64,000 bases of DNA from Hanleya hanleyi. Taxonomy: Eukaryota > Mollusca > Polyplacophora > Lepidopleurida > Hanleyidae. The notes below the pieces were generated by a model. It was given only the letters and a program-made list of their open reading frames with translations. It was not told where the DNA came from and searched no databases. The DNA lies in assembly GCA_036873755.1 (NCBI GenBank), contig JAVTVY010019542.1, positions 1 through 64,000 of the forward strand. Reading direction: 5' to 3'. A program made the translations under genes and the position numbers. This document shows, piece by piece, positions 21,736 to 33,679 of this stretch (positions are counted from its first letter, which is position 1; each line of letters opens with the position of its first letter).

Positions 21736-21779
21736 CATATTCAAATTTGCATATGACCTCTCTGACTTCACTCGCACTC

Positions 21780-22999
21780 ACGTGACTTGCCCATTTGAAA
21801 GAGCTAATTCGGTCGCATTGACCTTGGAAATTTGCATATGACCTCTGTGACGTCAAACGAGCAGCACGTAGACAAACCGATTCACGGAGAATGACCATCG
21901 ATACATATCGCTAGAACTTATTTCCCATAGGGCAAATTCCGGCCCATTGACCTTTGAACTCTGAGTGCATTCTATCCCACAATGCATCACTTCCGTTTCT
22001 GGCCACGTGAGCGGAAGTGACCTTTGACCCCTGCGCACCATTAAATAATATCCGGTAAGGGCATTATTGATGCCTGCGCATCATTATTAATATCCAGTAA
22101 GGGGATTAAATCTCACAGTGATCTTTGACATCTGAGTGCACTCTATCCCATGATGCATCACTTCTGGTTCCACGTCCCCCGACCCTTTGAAAGAGCTTAT
22201 TCGATCGCATTGACCATTCGTTGCCCTGGTGGCAAAAACTGATATAGGGTGGAGATAACTCCGGGCTGTCAGGTGACCGGAAGTGCCCTTTGACCCCTGC
22301 GCACCATTATTAATATTCGGTTGCGCATAACGGGATTTGCAGTTGTATTGACATCAGGGGGTGCCAACAGTCTTGTGACGTCACTTCCGATTACGGTCAT
22401 ATAATGATACTGACCCAGAGGCATATGACCTCTGTGACGTCGCACGAGCGATAAAGCTGATTTGGAAGACGATTGACCTTCGACCTCTAAGTGCACTTCC
22501 GGCCACGTGACCGGAAGTGACCTTTGCCACGTGACCGGAAGTGACCTTTGACCCCTGCGCAGGGTAAAGTCAGTGTTCCGCTTTTTATACATTCGGAACA
22601 AATCCTGAATTTACATACACCCACTCACCCACCCTGCCTCTGTCGGCAGACCCCGATAAGCCGGGCACCGATGTTAGCCCCTCTATACCTGGTTGATAAG
22701 GGTTTTCCCTATTTTAGGGGTAAAGTACTTGCTCCGCTTTTTATATTCTCGGGACAAATCCTAATTTTACATACACCCACTCACCCACCCTGCCTCTGTC
22801 GGCAGGCCCCGATAAGCCGGGGACCGATATTAACTCCTCTAGAACTGGTTGATAGGGGTTTCCCTATTATATTTCGACTTCCGCTTTTTATAAGTTCGAC
22901 CCCAATCCTAATTTTACATGCACCCACCCATGACTTGATCGCCCTGGAAGAGAGCTTCACCTTGACACCTCCCACGACCCATTTGGACAACTAGGGCCC
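21780..22999. repeat. Subterminal motif-rich repeats of element C
   Basis: 21780-22560 has repeated TTGCATATGACCTCTGTGAC, CACGTGACCGGAAGTGACC and TGCGCACCATTA. 22560-22915 is a tandem ~180-bp repeat with CATACACCCACTCACCCACC and CCCCGATAAGCCGGG, related to 3715-3900 in element A. No gene is recognised. Confidence 0.55.
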
Positions 23000-24025
23000 A
23001 ACTCGACCCCAAAACGTCCATTCCCATGCCTCTTTGTCTATTGTGCATGCGCAGGCTGACGTCAGTTCCACATCACACCCATTCAGTCGGATGCTCCCTC
23101 ACGAGTGCTTCACACTAATACCTCATTCGACCCCATCGGACAACTAGGAGCCCACCTAGGCCCCAAAACGTCCACCCCAGCGCTACTTGCCCAATGCGCA
23201 TGCGCACAGTGACTTTTTCAACAAAATTCACCGCTTAGCTTCTAGACCCCTCACATCGTGTTTTACGTGGTGAGACGAAGACAAGAAGACCCCTCATCCC
23301 ATAGTATAATCCATAATAAAAAAATGACCACCCCTATACCCCATACAGGCATTCCCCATATAGATGCAAAAATGCTCGAATCAGGGGAGATAACCCAATC
23401 AGAGCTGTCTTCCTTTCCTCCAGAGGGCAGCACGATCGATGCTAAAAGGGGAATCCCCACAGCAAGCGCTGCCATTTTGTATGTTTATTTTTTTGCGGAG
23501 ACATAATGGACAATAAACGCTCGACCCTGGGGTCGCACTGATCATAGACTCGTCATAACAACATCGTACACCACCTATAGGTTATGTTTATTACTATAAG
23601 TCTGACTTCCCATGGATTCATGTGTTGTTTTTTTCGCGCCAATACGGTTTCCCTTCTCTCGCTTTATGGCTATGACGAGGTTTCCCCACTTGCCATTTAT
23701 GCTGGGCACGTAGGACGAACGTTGTGCGGCATATGACCTCTGTGACGTCACACGAGCGATAAAGGGGATTTGGAGGATGACTGACCTTTGACCTCTGAGC
23801 GCACTCTATCTCATGATGCATCACTTGCGGTCACTTGCGGTCACGTGACCGGAAGTGACCTTTGACCCCTGCGCTGCAACTTTCGGTAACGTGACCGGAA
23901 GCAGGGGTCAAAGGTCACTTCCGATCACGTGGTCAAAGATCACTTCCGGTCACGTGATGCATCATGGGATAGTGCACTCAGAGGTCAAAGGTCAATCGTC
24001 CACCAAATCCTCTTTATCTACTACT
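23000..24025. repeat. Right terminal inverted repeat of element C
   Basis: Inverse of 16546-17620. It contains the near-perfect palindromes CCGGTCACGTGACCGG (about 23838-23853) and repeats of TGACCTTTGACC. It ends TCTTTATCTACTACT at 24025, followed by TTCGCG. Confidence 0.85.
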
Positions 24026-25752
24026 TTCGCGGTTGTGCGCAAAAATATCTAGATCGAAGACCATCGAATTGTTTTCAACGTTTTACTACTGATCAGCACA
24101 CCAGCTACCCACAGCAAAAAAAAATAAATATAGGATTGGTCACCGGGCAAAGTTTTGAGGTATGAACCACCTTAATAATCTTTTACTACTTCTACCTGAA
24201 GTCTTGTCTGATACGCCGTTAGGCCGTATTTCGAGGCGAGATAAAGTATCAGCCATTACGCCATGTCTCTGATACACTTTCAGGATGATTCAGGGATTTC
24301 TCCAGAAGTTCAGTTCCTTTAACTACCGCTAAGTAACCAACTCACTGACGAACAGACGGATGTTCGTCGAACGGGCATTGACACAAAGGGGTGAGGGTAG
24401 TCTAGCCAAGTAATCAGCCCCATCGTAATCCCAGAAGTACCGCACATTTACCGTATATGCACACTAGACACGAGACTGAAGGACAGGTTCACGCACATGC
24501 GTTTTTTCGCGAGAGCCAGTAACGCCGCCAAATTGATGATGTAAATGACAATTTTAGCGCGAGTAAACTGTAAGGAAAATGTCGATCGATGAGTTGCTAC
24601 AATGAATTAAGCATTCCCAGACGGCGGCGTTGCTGGATCTCGTAAAAAAACGCATGCACGTGAACCTGCCCTTCAGTCTCATGCCTGGCGTGAATATGCG
24701 GTAATATGCGGTACTTTTGGGATAAGAAATAGCATATTTTCAATTCATTTTACGTCATGACATACATGTATTTCCATCACCTTAAAAGTTGACGGTCGGC
24801 AATTACTCTCTTTTGCTATCACGAGTTTCACTGAAGAGCATGTATTAGTAGTATATTATAAAGGCTAATGGATTTACTTAAATACCAAGGACCCTAAACC
24901 TCAACCTTGTCGGTTTGTAAACAGATTTGCATATAGATTATAGACAACAGTGTTACCTTTCAGGATTGGGGATTCAGGATTAATCACCAGCAATAACCGG
25001 GTTCAGCAAAGAATAACACTGGATGCAGTCAAGCGTAGTTTATTCAAATGAATGATAATGATAAAACAATGATATATAAGATAATAACAGGATTCAACAA
25101 ATACAGTAAAATATAGAAAAAAATTGCACATATATATACAACATAATAAATAACATCAGATATATTACATGTAATATATTACTAGATAATGAAACACAAT
25201 GAAACGATTCAATAAATACAGCTAATATATAGACAAATTTTGATGCATATACAAAATAATCAATTAGACAAAAAGACATACTGACATATTACGCGTCGAA
25301 AATTTAGACAATTGTACAACTAGATAATTGAAAATGGTAAGTTTATGAAGTACTAGGATACTGCGCATGAGCCAGCGGAAATGTAACTTTCTACGGACAA
25401 ACACAGGGATTAAAGACATCGGAGTTCCATCAATCATATCCCTAGAACCACTCATATGCAATGGAACATTATGCGCAACCGAAAGTGAAACGCTCTAGCG
25501 AGAACAACAGGGATTTCATCGAAGGATACTCATGGAATCTGGCAATCGCATTAGGGCAATGTGGGTTGATTGTACATGCGCAACCAGATGTGAAACTCTA
25601 TACCGAGACCGATCGAATCAGGGACACCGGTGTTTCACCAAAGGAGGCGTTTCATTCCATAATTTGGACTAACAGATCCCATCCACACATCCAAATGTGT
25701 ATGACATCTTTCTTATAACTAGTAACCTGGCATCGACTGCATGCTCATATAA
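24026..25752. other. Host intergenic region
   Basis: No gene is recognised. It holds a fold-back repeat at 24429-24722. 25350-25640 has three diverged ~105-bp units containing GCGCAACC.GA.GTGAAAC, resembling the subterminal repeats of element B. Confidence 0.5.
24429..24722. repeat. Large inverted repeat (fold-back/MITE)
   Basis: The left arm has CCCAGAAGTACCGCA, GAGACTGAAGGACAGGTTCA and CGCATGCGTTTTTT-like sequence. The right arm is the inverse, ending TGCGGTACTTTTGGGAT. Arms are about 110 bp; inner GCCGCC/GGCGGC blocks also pair. Confidence 0.7.
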
Positions 25753-28287
25753 ACGAGAGATCCTGAAGGATCTTGGCGCCCACCATTTTCTGATAATTGT
25801 AAGCTAATGACAAGAGGATCTTTTTGTCCATTGTTACTAAGACGATTGAGTTGTAATTTTGTTTACAGAATTTCGAATCTAGGCGAAAAAGGGACACTGG
25901 AAAACACCAAAATATAATCTTTCTAAGTTTCAGGAGTTTCAAGATTTCTAGAAACTGTACTTATGTCGGTTGTTATAGTACAAGAGAAATGAGCAAAGTT
26001 AGTCTGAAAGTGAATGTACATGTACGGAGGATCCTTCGTCTTCGTTTTGTAGTATTCGTTTTTTTTTTTTGCACGTGTCATCATTGGATACTGGAAGCGA
26101 AGACAAATCTCTTTGACACTTTGGCATACTTAATATTTTATAATTAGGAACGAATGCTAATTCTGTTCTGTTTACTGGACTAATTTGAGATATCTCTTTT
26201 AAGATACCATGCTCGAAAATAGCAAGATGGTACAATACTTAATACTGAAGGGATCCGGTCCGCGCAGTAATGTTGAAACTTCGAATTTGAAAGTGTCTGA
26301 ATCCTGATTATTTCCCTTGAATCGAAACATGCAGTAGTTTACAGTTGTCGAGTTGTGACATTGTGTCACAAGAGTGACGTCCCTTCATGTAGCTGACTCG
26401 CCGGCAGACGAAAGGCTGGGCAGTTCACTTGCAACTGCATGGACTAAAGAAAACTGATTTAAAATTTGAAGAAATACATTTTAATTCCGAATTATTTGAA
26501 CTCCTTCATATGGAAGGTAAAGATATGGATATTCTCTATAGTCAATATATAGAATATGCCCCACCGTTTGATCCGCCGACTCTTGTGATGCAACGTCACA
26601 ACTCGGGAATACCGTATTAATTGGATTTTCGAATCGGACCAAAAAAGGTATCTTGCACAACTAGGCCCCATGTGGGACCTGTGTACCAAATTTCAGAAAG
26701 ATCCATGAAATATTTCCTGAGAATTCACGATAACAACGTTTCAAGGGGAAATTCAAGATGGCCACCTGGCAGTCATATTGGATTTTCGAATCGGACCAGA
26801 AAAGTTATCTTGCACAACTAGGCGACAAGGGGAACCTGTCTACCAAATTTGAGAAAGATCCAGGCAGTACTTCCTGAGAAATCACGATAACAATGTTTCA
26901 TGGGGAAATCTAAGATGGCCGCCTGGTGGCCATATTGGATTTTCAATTTGAACCGAAAAAAGTATCTTGCACAACTAGATCATGAGGTGAACCTGTGTAC
27001 CAAATTTGAGAAAGATCCATGCAGTAATTCCTGAGAAATGACGATAACAAAGTTTCATGGGGAAATCCAAGATGGCTGCCTGGTGGCCATATTGGATTTT
27101 CGAATCGGACCAGAAAAGGCATCTTGCACAACTAGACCCCAAGGGGAAGCTGTGTACCAAATTTGAGAAAGTTCCATGCACTACTTACTGAGAAATGACG
27201 ATAAAGTTTCATGGGGAAATCCAGGATGGCTGCCTGGTGGCCATATTGGTTTCTCGAATCGAACCAGAAAAGGTATCTTGCACAACTAGACCCCAAGGCG
27301 AACCTGTGTACCAAATTTGAGAAAGATCCATGCAGTAGTTTCTGAGAAATCACGATAACACGGTTTCATGGGGAAATCCAAGGTGGCCGCCTTGTGGCCA
27401 TATTGGATTTTCGATTCGGACCGAAAAAGGTATCCTGCACAACTAGACCCCAAGGGGAACCTGTGTATCAAAATTGAGAAAGATCAATGAAGTAGTTCCT
27501 GAGAAAGGTTTCTTGCACAACTAGACCCCAAGGGGAACCTGAGTACCGAAGTTGAGAGAGATCCATGCAGTACTTCCTGAAAAATCACGATAACAAAGTT
27601 GCATGGGGAGATCGAATTTTCGAATCGGAAAGAATTGGTATCTTGCACAACTAGACCACAAGGGAACCCCCTGTACCAAATTTGACAAAGATCCATGCAG
27701 TAGTTCCTGAGAAATGACAATAACAAATTTCCATGGGGAAATCCAAAATGGCCGTCTGATGAACATATTGGATTTTGGAATCGGACCAGAAAAGGTATCA
27801 TGCACAACTGGGCCACAAGGGGAACCTGTGTACCAAATTTGACAAAGATCCATGCAGTACTTCCTGAGAAATCACGATAACAAAGTTTCATGGGGAAATC
27901 TAAGATGGCCGCCTGGTGGCCATATTGGATTTTCGATTCGGACCGAAAAATGTATTTTGCACAACTAGATCCTATGGGGAACCTGTGTGCCAAATTTGAG
28001 AAAAATCCATGCAAACAGTTCCTGAGAAATGACAATAACAAAGTTTCATAGGGAAATCCAACATGGCTGCCTGGTGGCCATATTGGATTTTCGAATCGGA
28101 CCGGAAAAGGTATCTTGCACAACTAGACCCCAAGGGGAACCTGTGTACCAAATTTGAAAATGATCCATGCAGTAGTTCCTGAGAAATCGCGGTAACAAGA
28201 ATTGTTTACGGACGGACTGACGACGGACGGACGATGGACCACGGACGAAAAGTGATTTGAACAGCCCACCATCTGGTGATGGTGGGC
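25753..28287 (+). mobile_element. Helitron-like (HINE/pearl-type) element, copy 1
   Basis: The left end has an AGATCCT/AGGATCT hairpin followed by TTGGCGCCCACCAT. A left arm (25780-26610) precedes about ten tandem ~157-bp units (26620-28190). The right end is a hairpin with arms GCCCACCATC and GATGGTGGGC (28264-28287). The same architecture and ends recur at 35423-37890. Short left-end sequence repeated in a 3' hairpin plus a central tandem array fits mollusc non-autonomous Helentron (HINE/pearl) elements. The class is an inference; no Rep/helicase is present. Confidence 0.6.
26620..28190 (+). repeat. ~157-bp tandem satellite array (copy 1)
   Basis: Units share TCTTGCACAACTAGACCCCA, CCAAATTTGAGAAAGATCCA, CAGTAGTTCCTGAGAAAT and AAGATGGCCGCCTGGTGGCC. 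Spacing measured between successive AAGATGG blocks is 156-158 bp. One unit near 27490-27610 is shortened. Confidence 0.85.
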
Positions 28288-28829
28288 AAATAAATACATA
28301 AAATGCAAGTTGGACACCAGCCAGTAAGGCCCGATGCCGCCAGTATGGCCACACCGTATTAACATGAATGAGTGAACCTGAAGGCAAAGATCCTCCAGCA
28401 ATCTAGCTAGATATTACATCTGATTTATATATTTAACATACCTTTTCTATGAAGATGAGCAAATGTAGTTATATTCAAATAGATTGTGTTTCAACCGATA
28501 TAATATATTTCCCTTAGACAAAGTTCTGTCTCCATTATTTATATTTTATGAATCCTTCAGAGACGCATTGTCTGAGGATAGCCGTGAACGATATATACCA
28601 TTTCATATTAATTGACCTTTCTTGACCAACTAATACAATATAGGAATCTCTTTAATTTTGGTAGATTTGCTATGTTCAAATTAAAGGCTGAATTTACGTG
28701 CCACAGTTAGGGCTACCATATCACCTCATTCCGTGGGCCAATACGAATTCTAGTAGACATATATGGAAAGGAAAGGAATGAAACGCATTTTGGACAGTCT
28801 GAAAATAAGACAACAAAAGCTCAAAATTA
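28288..28829. other. Intergenic, no gene recognised
   Basis: AT-rich sequence between two mobile elements; nothing identified. Confidence 0.5.
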
Positions 28830-29689
28830 CGGTGGCTTGTTAGGGCCATGCATTGATCTTTCCAATTTTCTCCTTTTCTCTAATTTTCAAGATTTCACTT
28901 TCGCATTTTCTCTCTTTTGTTGTCATCCTCTTAGATTCATTTTCGACTTTTTAAAATTTATCTCTGATTTTTTTTATTCATTCTCAAGAAACTGCAACCA
29001 TTTCCATACGAAAACGCTGGAAATTCATTTTCAAGAGACAAGAACAATTCAAAAGACCACATGAAAACACTGGAAATTAGCAAAAACCTCGAAAATTGCG
29101 TGAAACATCAGAAATAGCAAAAACACAGAAAATAATATTCACCACGGTGGAAATAATATCCACCGCGGTGGTAATAATTTCCACCGCGGTGAAAATAATT
29201 TCCACCGCGGTGGTAGGCCTAATAATATCCACCGCGGTGAAAATAATATCCACCGCCGTGAAAATAATTTCCACCGCGGTGATAATAATATCCACCGCGG
29301 TGGTAATAATTTCCACCGTGGTTAAAATAATTTCCACCGCGGTGGTAATAATATCCACCGCGGTATATTATAATATTATTATTATTTTCTGTGGGTTTTT
29401 TTGCTATTTCTGATTTTGCACGCAATTTTCGAGGTTTTCTCTAATTTCCAGTGTTTTCATGTGGTCGTTTGAATTGTTCTTGTCTCCTGAAAAAGAATTT
29501 CCAGCATCTTCGTATGAAAATGGTTGCAGTTTCTTGAGAATGAATAAAACTTCAGAGATAAATTTTGAAAAATCGAAAATGAATGTAAGAGAATGACAAG
29601 AAAAGAGAGAAAATGCGAAAGTGAAATCTTGAAAATTAGAGAAAGGCAGAAGATTGGAAAGATCAATGCATGGTCCTAACAAGCCACCG
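28830..29689. mobile_element. Fold-back element with CCACCGCGGTGG core
   Basis: The inverted arms of roughly 290 bp start CGGTGGCTTGTTAGGGCCAT and end with the inverse ..CCTAACAAGCCACCG. TA lies at both borders (28828-28829, 29690-29691), consistent with a TA target. The arms flank a ~230-bp array of 12 units (29136-29367) made of AATAATATCC/AATAATTTCC and the palindrome CCACCGCGGTGG. The array is open in several frames on both strands, which explains long but meaningless frames there. No transposase is seen, so it is non-autonomous. Confidence 0.75.
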
Positions 29690-30940
29690 TACAAAACCCA
29701 ACTTTTTTCACTCATCTTAGTTGTTCTGTGTCTTCTCTCTGCATAGCTGCCGATAGATTGTAAAAAAATCTATTACCTCTCCCGCTAACGGAGGTATTGT
29801 AGACGACTCAACTATCGGTTCTGCTTGTCTCACCCGCCATTTTTCAACTGAAAAAACTATCCCACAAACCAACGCGTCACCTGTTGAAACTGCAATCCCA
29901 ATCTGATCATTCCTGACGTGCGCATTTGACCTTGAGATCAACAGGGGTCACAACTCCACCACACAGACCGCCTACCACGACCGACTTCAATAATTGGGGC
30001 TTGGAACCAGCTTACAACAGGTGACGTTTTGAGCAGAAAGATGGCGGATGAGACAAGCAGGTGACACGCCACTAAATGATTCTTGTACAGGGTTATCCTG
30101 GAGAACAGAAGCCCGGCTACAGCGAATGGACCTTATTCATACCGGAAATGAATTGTTTTGTGTAATACCTTTTGTTTATCTCTCTACAGTAGTTCGTCTT
30201 CGTAACTTAAAAGTTTCTTGGTCCTTTGAAAATAAAAAATGAATTTCAGAAAATTTTCATTACACACCGCCTGTCGTCCCCAGGGTGGTGTTTATTCTAT
30301 GATATATCTTCTTCCAGCTGTGACTCGGAAAAATGGAACATATAAGGTCACCTCACTTTTTGATATGTTTGAAGCCAGAATCCAGGCTTTCTGAAAATAT
30401 ATGTTATTAGTCGTCGGAAAATATTGGGAATAGTTGTTCCAGGTCAATAGGCTATGCAGGGAAGAGACAAAGAACGAATAAGATGAGTGGAAGAAGTTGG
30501 GTTTAGAGCTTTCGTTGTCCTATTTTCCGAATCGGTCTAAAAAGCGTTTCATTTCTTCTGTTTCCATATGTACAGTGGTATACGGTAGCATGTGGTAACA
30601 ACAACAATATCGATCGAACATCGATTAATAAGCATTGTTGTATTAATAAGCATTGTTCGATTGATTTGAGACCGGTGTGACGGAAAAGGTGCTCCATCAG
30701 ATATGAGTGTCCGTTTGCTATGGTTGAACCCAGCCCGGACACTGACATCGGAATGGGTCACTTGGATGTCACGGCCGGCCCTGATTGAAGCATAGGAGAC
30801 CGGACACTGGTCTCTGGGGACCACCGTTTCTATCACACCGGGTCCTGTGCATTATTTGATCTGTAACAGCCATATTAATGGAATGTGACTCAGGAGATAT
30901 TCTAGATATAACATTCATGAAACCAGCTGATACGAACTGA
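29690..30940. other. Intergenic 3' of the TLR gene
   Basis: No gene is recognised. It probably includes the 3'UTR of the minus-strand TLR gene. Confidence 0.5.
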
Positions 30941-33679
30941 TCAAGTTGATTCGATAGCAGTAACAAGTTTTCTCCAAAACAGATCGTCTCCATGAGGATC
31001 GTCCGTCTTCTCGATGTAGGACTTATTGTGGACCACCTCTAATACCTCGGGCGTCAGATCTCTACCTGTCAACGTCTCCATCATCACAACTATCAGCGTG
31101 TCTCTCCCGTGATATATACTCTCTATCCGGGCCATGTTCAACTCGTACTGACACCACTTGCTTTGAAGGAATTTGTTGGAGAGGAGAACAACTGTCTTCT
31201 TGCTATGCTGAATAGCATTCATGATGTTGTCTGTGACGTACAAACCCGGTACGAAATCTCGCTTGTCGATACACAGTTTCAGGCCGGCTCCGGTCTCCAG
31301 TTTCGGTATCAGAGACTCTCTTATAAAAACGCGGTCCGAGTCTTCGTAACTGAAGAACGCATCGTAAACAAATGGGACTTGATCAACATCATCTAATCTC
31401 TCGTATCCTGTCCTTTCTCCTCGTTTTGCTGCCATATAATATAAGTACCTTAACTTCCAACGGTATCGATGCAGAATTCTCCCCACGATAACACAGAGTA
31501 TCAGAGCTACGGTAGCAGATAAGCCAGCAATTATTGAAGTGTATGATCGGCAGTGATTTTTGAGATATTCATACAGAATTTGCTTTTCAGACAAGGTCAT
31601 ATTGGTGCCATTCCGCAATAGACAAGTTGTCGCGTTCAAATCAGATACTTTAACGTGCGTCTCTGTCAGCCACTGGACAAAATATTCAGTTTCACAGTTG
31701 CACTCTAGTGGGTTATCTTTGAATGTAACGGTGACATTTGCGGATATTTGTAGAAGATCGAGATCATCTAGGAAATTATCAGGAGGAACAGAGAGTCTGT
31801 TGTTACTCAGATCAAGCGATGTCAAATTTTTGAGAGAGGCAATCCTGGCATCCCACGAAGTGATTAAATTGTGAGAAAGGTTTAAATCTTGAAGTCCCCC
31901 AAGACGAGAAAATAAGTTCACGCCGACGTATTCTATTCTATTATTTTGCATATCGAGAACTTCCACGCTGGTGAGATTGTAAAAAGTTATGTCGTTCAGC
32001 TTTGGGCCGAGTTTGTTATGTCCTATGAAAAGTTCCTTTAGTCCGGTAAAATAAGCGAAGAACACTGGTGACACATACTCACATTCGTTACCCGAAAGGT
32101 TCAGATGAACCAGTCGCTGGACTCCCTCTACCGGACCCTGCCAGCCGTCTAAGAGATTGTTAGAAATGTCAACGAATTCTAGACCTGATCTGATGATACC
32201 GAAGGGTGGAATTGTATACCGAAGCTTGTATGTATTGCTGAAATAAATAGCCCACAAATGCTCTGGGAGAGCAATTTTTGTAATAGAGCTAATTTCTGAA
32301 AGTGGAGGTCTCACAATTTTAGGAAACAGATTTTTTGAAGACGCCATTCTATTCCTTTGAAAGCTCGCATTCATAATTCGCAAGTTTCGAAGTAAGACTA
32401 TAGAAGACATTTGAGCTTTAGAACTCTGTATATAGTTCCAGGATATGGATATTACTTGCAACGATTTTGGAAACCTAGTGATACACTCTGTTTCAAACTC
32501 AGCGATTTCGTTCGCGTCTAGGTACAATTCTTCAAGATTGGTACGACCGATGTATGTAATGTCGTCAGCCATCAAGTGGGTGAATTTACCACTGTGACAC
32601 TCCACACACCGTAGTACTCGTATTGTGGTATTCTGTAGACCATACGCACACTTTCCCAAACTGTCGAGCCCAAAGTTCTCATTAAAGTCCATATTTATTG
32701 TGTCAATATTAGGCAAGTTGGAGAAAGCTTCGGGGTGAATCCATAGAAGATTACAGTTTGACAAGCTTAGATTTTTCACTGGTACATTCTTCAAATGTCC
32801 GAACATGTCATATGCAATATACTGGAACGCCGGAGATTCAGATAAATCCAATGTCTCCAGTTGAGTCAAGAACTTAAATTCTCTGCCAAACGTCTTATTG
32901 GATACGCCATTTATGTGGAGCGATTTCAAGGATGTTAGCTTTCCAATGGCATCATCCGGGTATTGGAAATGCTGATATCCCCCTATGTTGTTTGACTTCA
33001 AATCCAAGTAGGTCAGACGTACTAATGGTGAAAATGTGTTAGAAGGTAGCTGCCCTTTAGATATTTTCAGGAAATTTTTGTTTAGATACAGCGTCTTCAG
33101 ATTGGTTAAGTTTGTAAATGAATCCACGTGCATACGAGCAATGACGTTTTCGGATAAATCGAGTGTTCCAAGCGAGATGAGATTCCGAAAAGCATCAGCG
33201 GATATTGCTGATATGTTGTTTTTGTTGAGATACAGTTCTACAGCTGACCGTGGAATCGAAATGTTTTCCGGAATAGTCGCGAGACGACGATTGGAACAGT
33301 CGACAATTAATTTGCCTCCAGTGGTAGTGTTACGACAACTACACGGGGAAGGGCAGTTGTCCCCCCTATTCGTGGTAAGCTTTGCTGATCTGACCTTGCG
33401 TACATTTCGATTAATACCAGATGTCATTCGAGGTACGAGTTCATTAATCTTGTCCGTGCTTTTGAAGTTCCATCGCTTCGGCAAGGAATAATTCGGCTTC
33501 CAAGTGGATGCGAGTCGGTGTTGATGCCGTTGATGCTTGGATTGATTTATCGCTGAGCCCTCTATCGTCAGAAGTTCCTGGGTACTCTCAACTGGGGATT
33601 GGTCAAGGGTCACTGGAAGTGGACATAACTGGAGTACAACCAAAGTGATTGTCCAATAGTGTGAATAAACGGAAACCAT
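30941..33679 (-). CDS. Toll-like receptor, single exon
   Basis: A 912-residue intact frame from the ATG at 33679. Order: signal-peptide-like N-terminus (residues 1-25), LRRNT Cys cluster (CPSPCSC, ~110-116), about 15-20 leucine-rich repeats, LRRCT (NPLECNCETEYFVQWL, ~660-680), a membrane segment (IIAGLSATVALILCVIVG, ~715-735), then a cytoplasmic TIR domain (~770-905). TIR box 1 is YDAFFSY, box 2 LCIDKRDFVPG, and an FW pair is near the end. It is a type I membrane receptor expected to sense ligands and recruit MyD88-like adaptors. With one LRRNT and one LRRCT it appears to be of the single-cysteine-cluster type. Single-exon TLRs are usual in molluscs. An AAG|GTAAGT donor-like site at 33799 lies on the other strand, so is unrelated. 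Confidence 0.95.
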   Translation of the reverse strand: MVSVYSHYWTITLVVLQLCPLPVTLDQSPVESTQELLTIEGSAINQSKHQRHQHRLASTWKPNYSLPKRWNFKSTDKINELVPRMTSGINRNVRKVRSAKLTTNRGDNCPSPCSCRNTTTGGKLIVDCSNRRLATIPENISIPRSAVELYLNKNNISAISADAFRNLISLGTLDLSENVIARMHVDSFTNLTNLKTLYLNKNFLKISKGQLPSNTFSPLVRLTYLDLKSNNIGGYQHFQYPDDAIGKLTSLKSLHINGVSNKTFGREFKFLTQLETLDLSESPAFQYIAYDMFGHLKNVPVKNLSLSNCNLLWIHPEAFSNLPNIDTINMDFNENFGLDSLGKCAYGLQNTTIRVLRCVECHSGKFTHLMADDITYIGRTNLEELYLDANEIAEFETECITRFPKSLQVISISWNYIQSSKAQMSSIVLLRNLRIMNASFQRNRMASSKNLFPKIVRPPLSEISSITKIALPEHLWAIYFSNTYKLRYTIPPFGIIRSGLEFVDISNNLLDGWQGPVEGVQRLVHLNLSGNECEYVSPVFFAYFTGLKELFIGHNKLGPKLNDITFYNLTSVEVLDMQNNRIEYVGVNLFSRLGGLQDLNLSHNLITSWDARIASLKNLTSLDLSNNRLSVPPDNFLDDLDLLQISANVTVTFKDNPLECNCETEYFVQWLTETHVKVSDLNATTCLLRNGTNMTLSEKQILYEYLKNHCRSYTSIIAGLSATVALILCVIVGRILHRYRWKLRYLYYMAAKRGERTGYERLDDVDQVPFVYDAFFSYEDSDRVFIRESLIPKLETGAGLKLCIDKRDFVPGLYVTDNIMNAIQHSKKTVVLLSNKFLQSKWCQYELNMARIESIYHGRDTLIVVMMETLTGRDLTPEVLEVVHNKSYIEKTDDPHGDDLFWRKLVTAIEST

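Larger units (their letters stand above)
16546..24025 (-). mobile_element. Element C: 7.48-kb Polinton-like element with exact ends
   Basis: The left end at 16546 begins AGTAGTAGATAATGAGGATT. The right end at 24025 is its inverse (AGTAGTAGATAAAGAGGATT). Both ends are flanked by TTCGCG (16540-16545 and 24026-24031), a perfect 6-bp target duplication as expected for Polintons. The inverted repeats extend about 1.05 kb (16546 to ~17620; ~23000 to 24025). The interior holds only minus-strand zinc-finger genes and a zinc-finger ATPase. PolB, integrase and capsid genes are absent, so it is a non-autonomous deletion derivative. Confidence 0.85.

Noticed and set aside
26620..28190. CRISPR array
   Set aside because: The repeats are long, head-to-tail and without unique spacers, in a eukaryotic genome.
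26943..28387. Long minus-strand frames in the 26-28 and 36-37 kb arrays
   Set aside because: They follow the ~157-bp tandem monomer and repeat with it; no protein features.
29077..29425. Open frames on both strands over the CCACCGCGGTGG array as genes
   Set aside because: They are products of a stop-free short tandem repeat inside a fold-back element.
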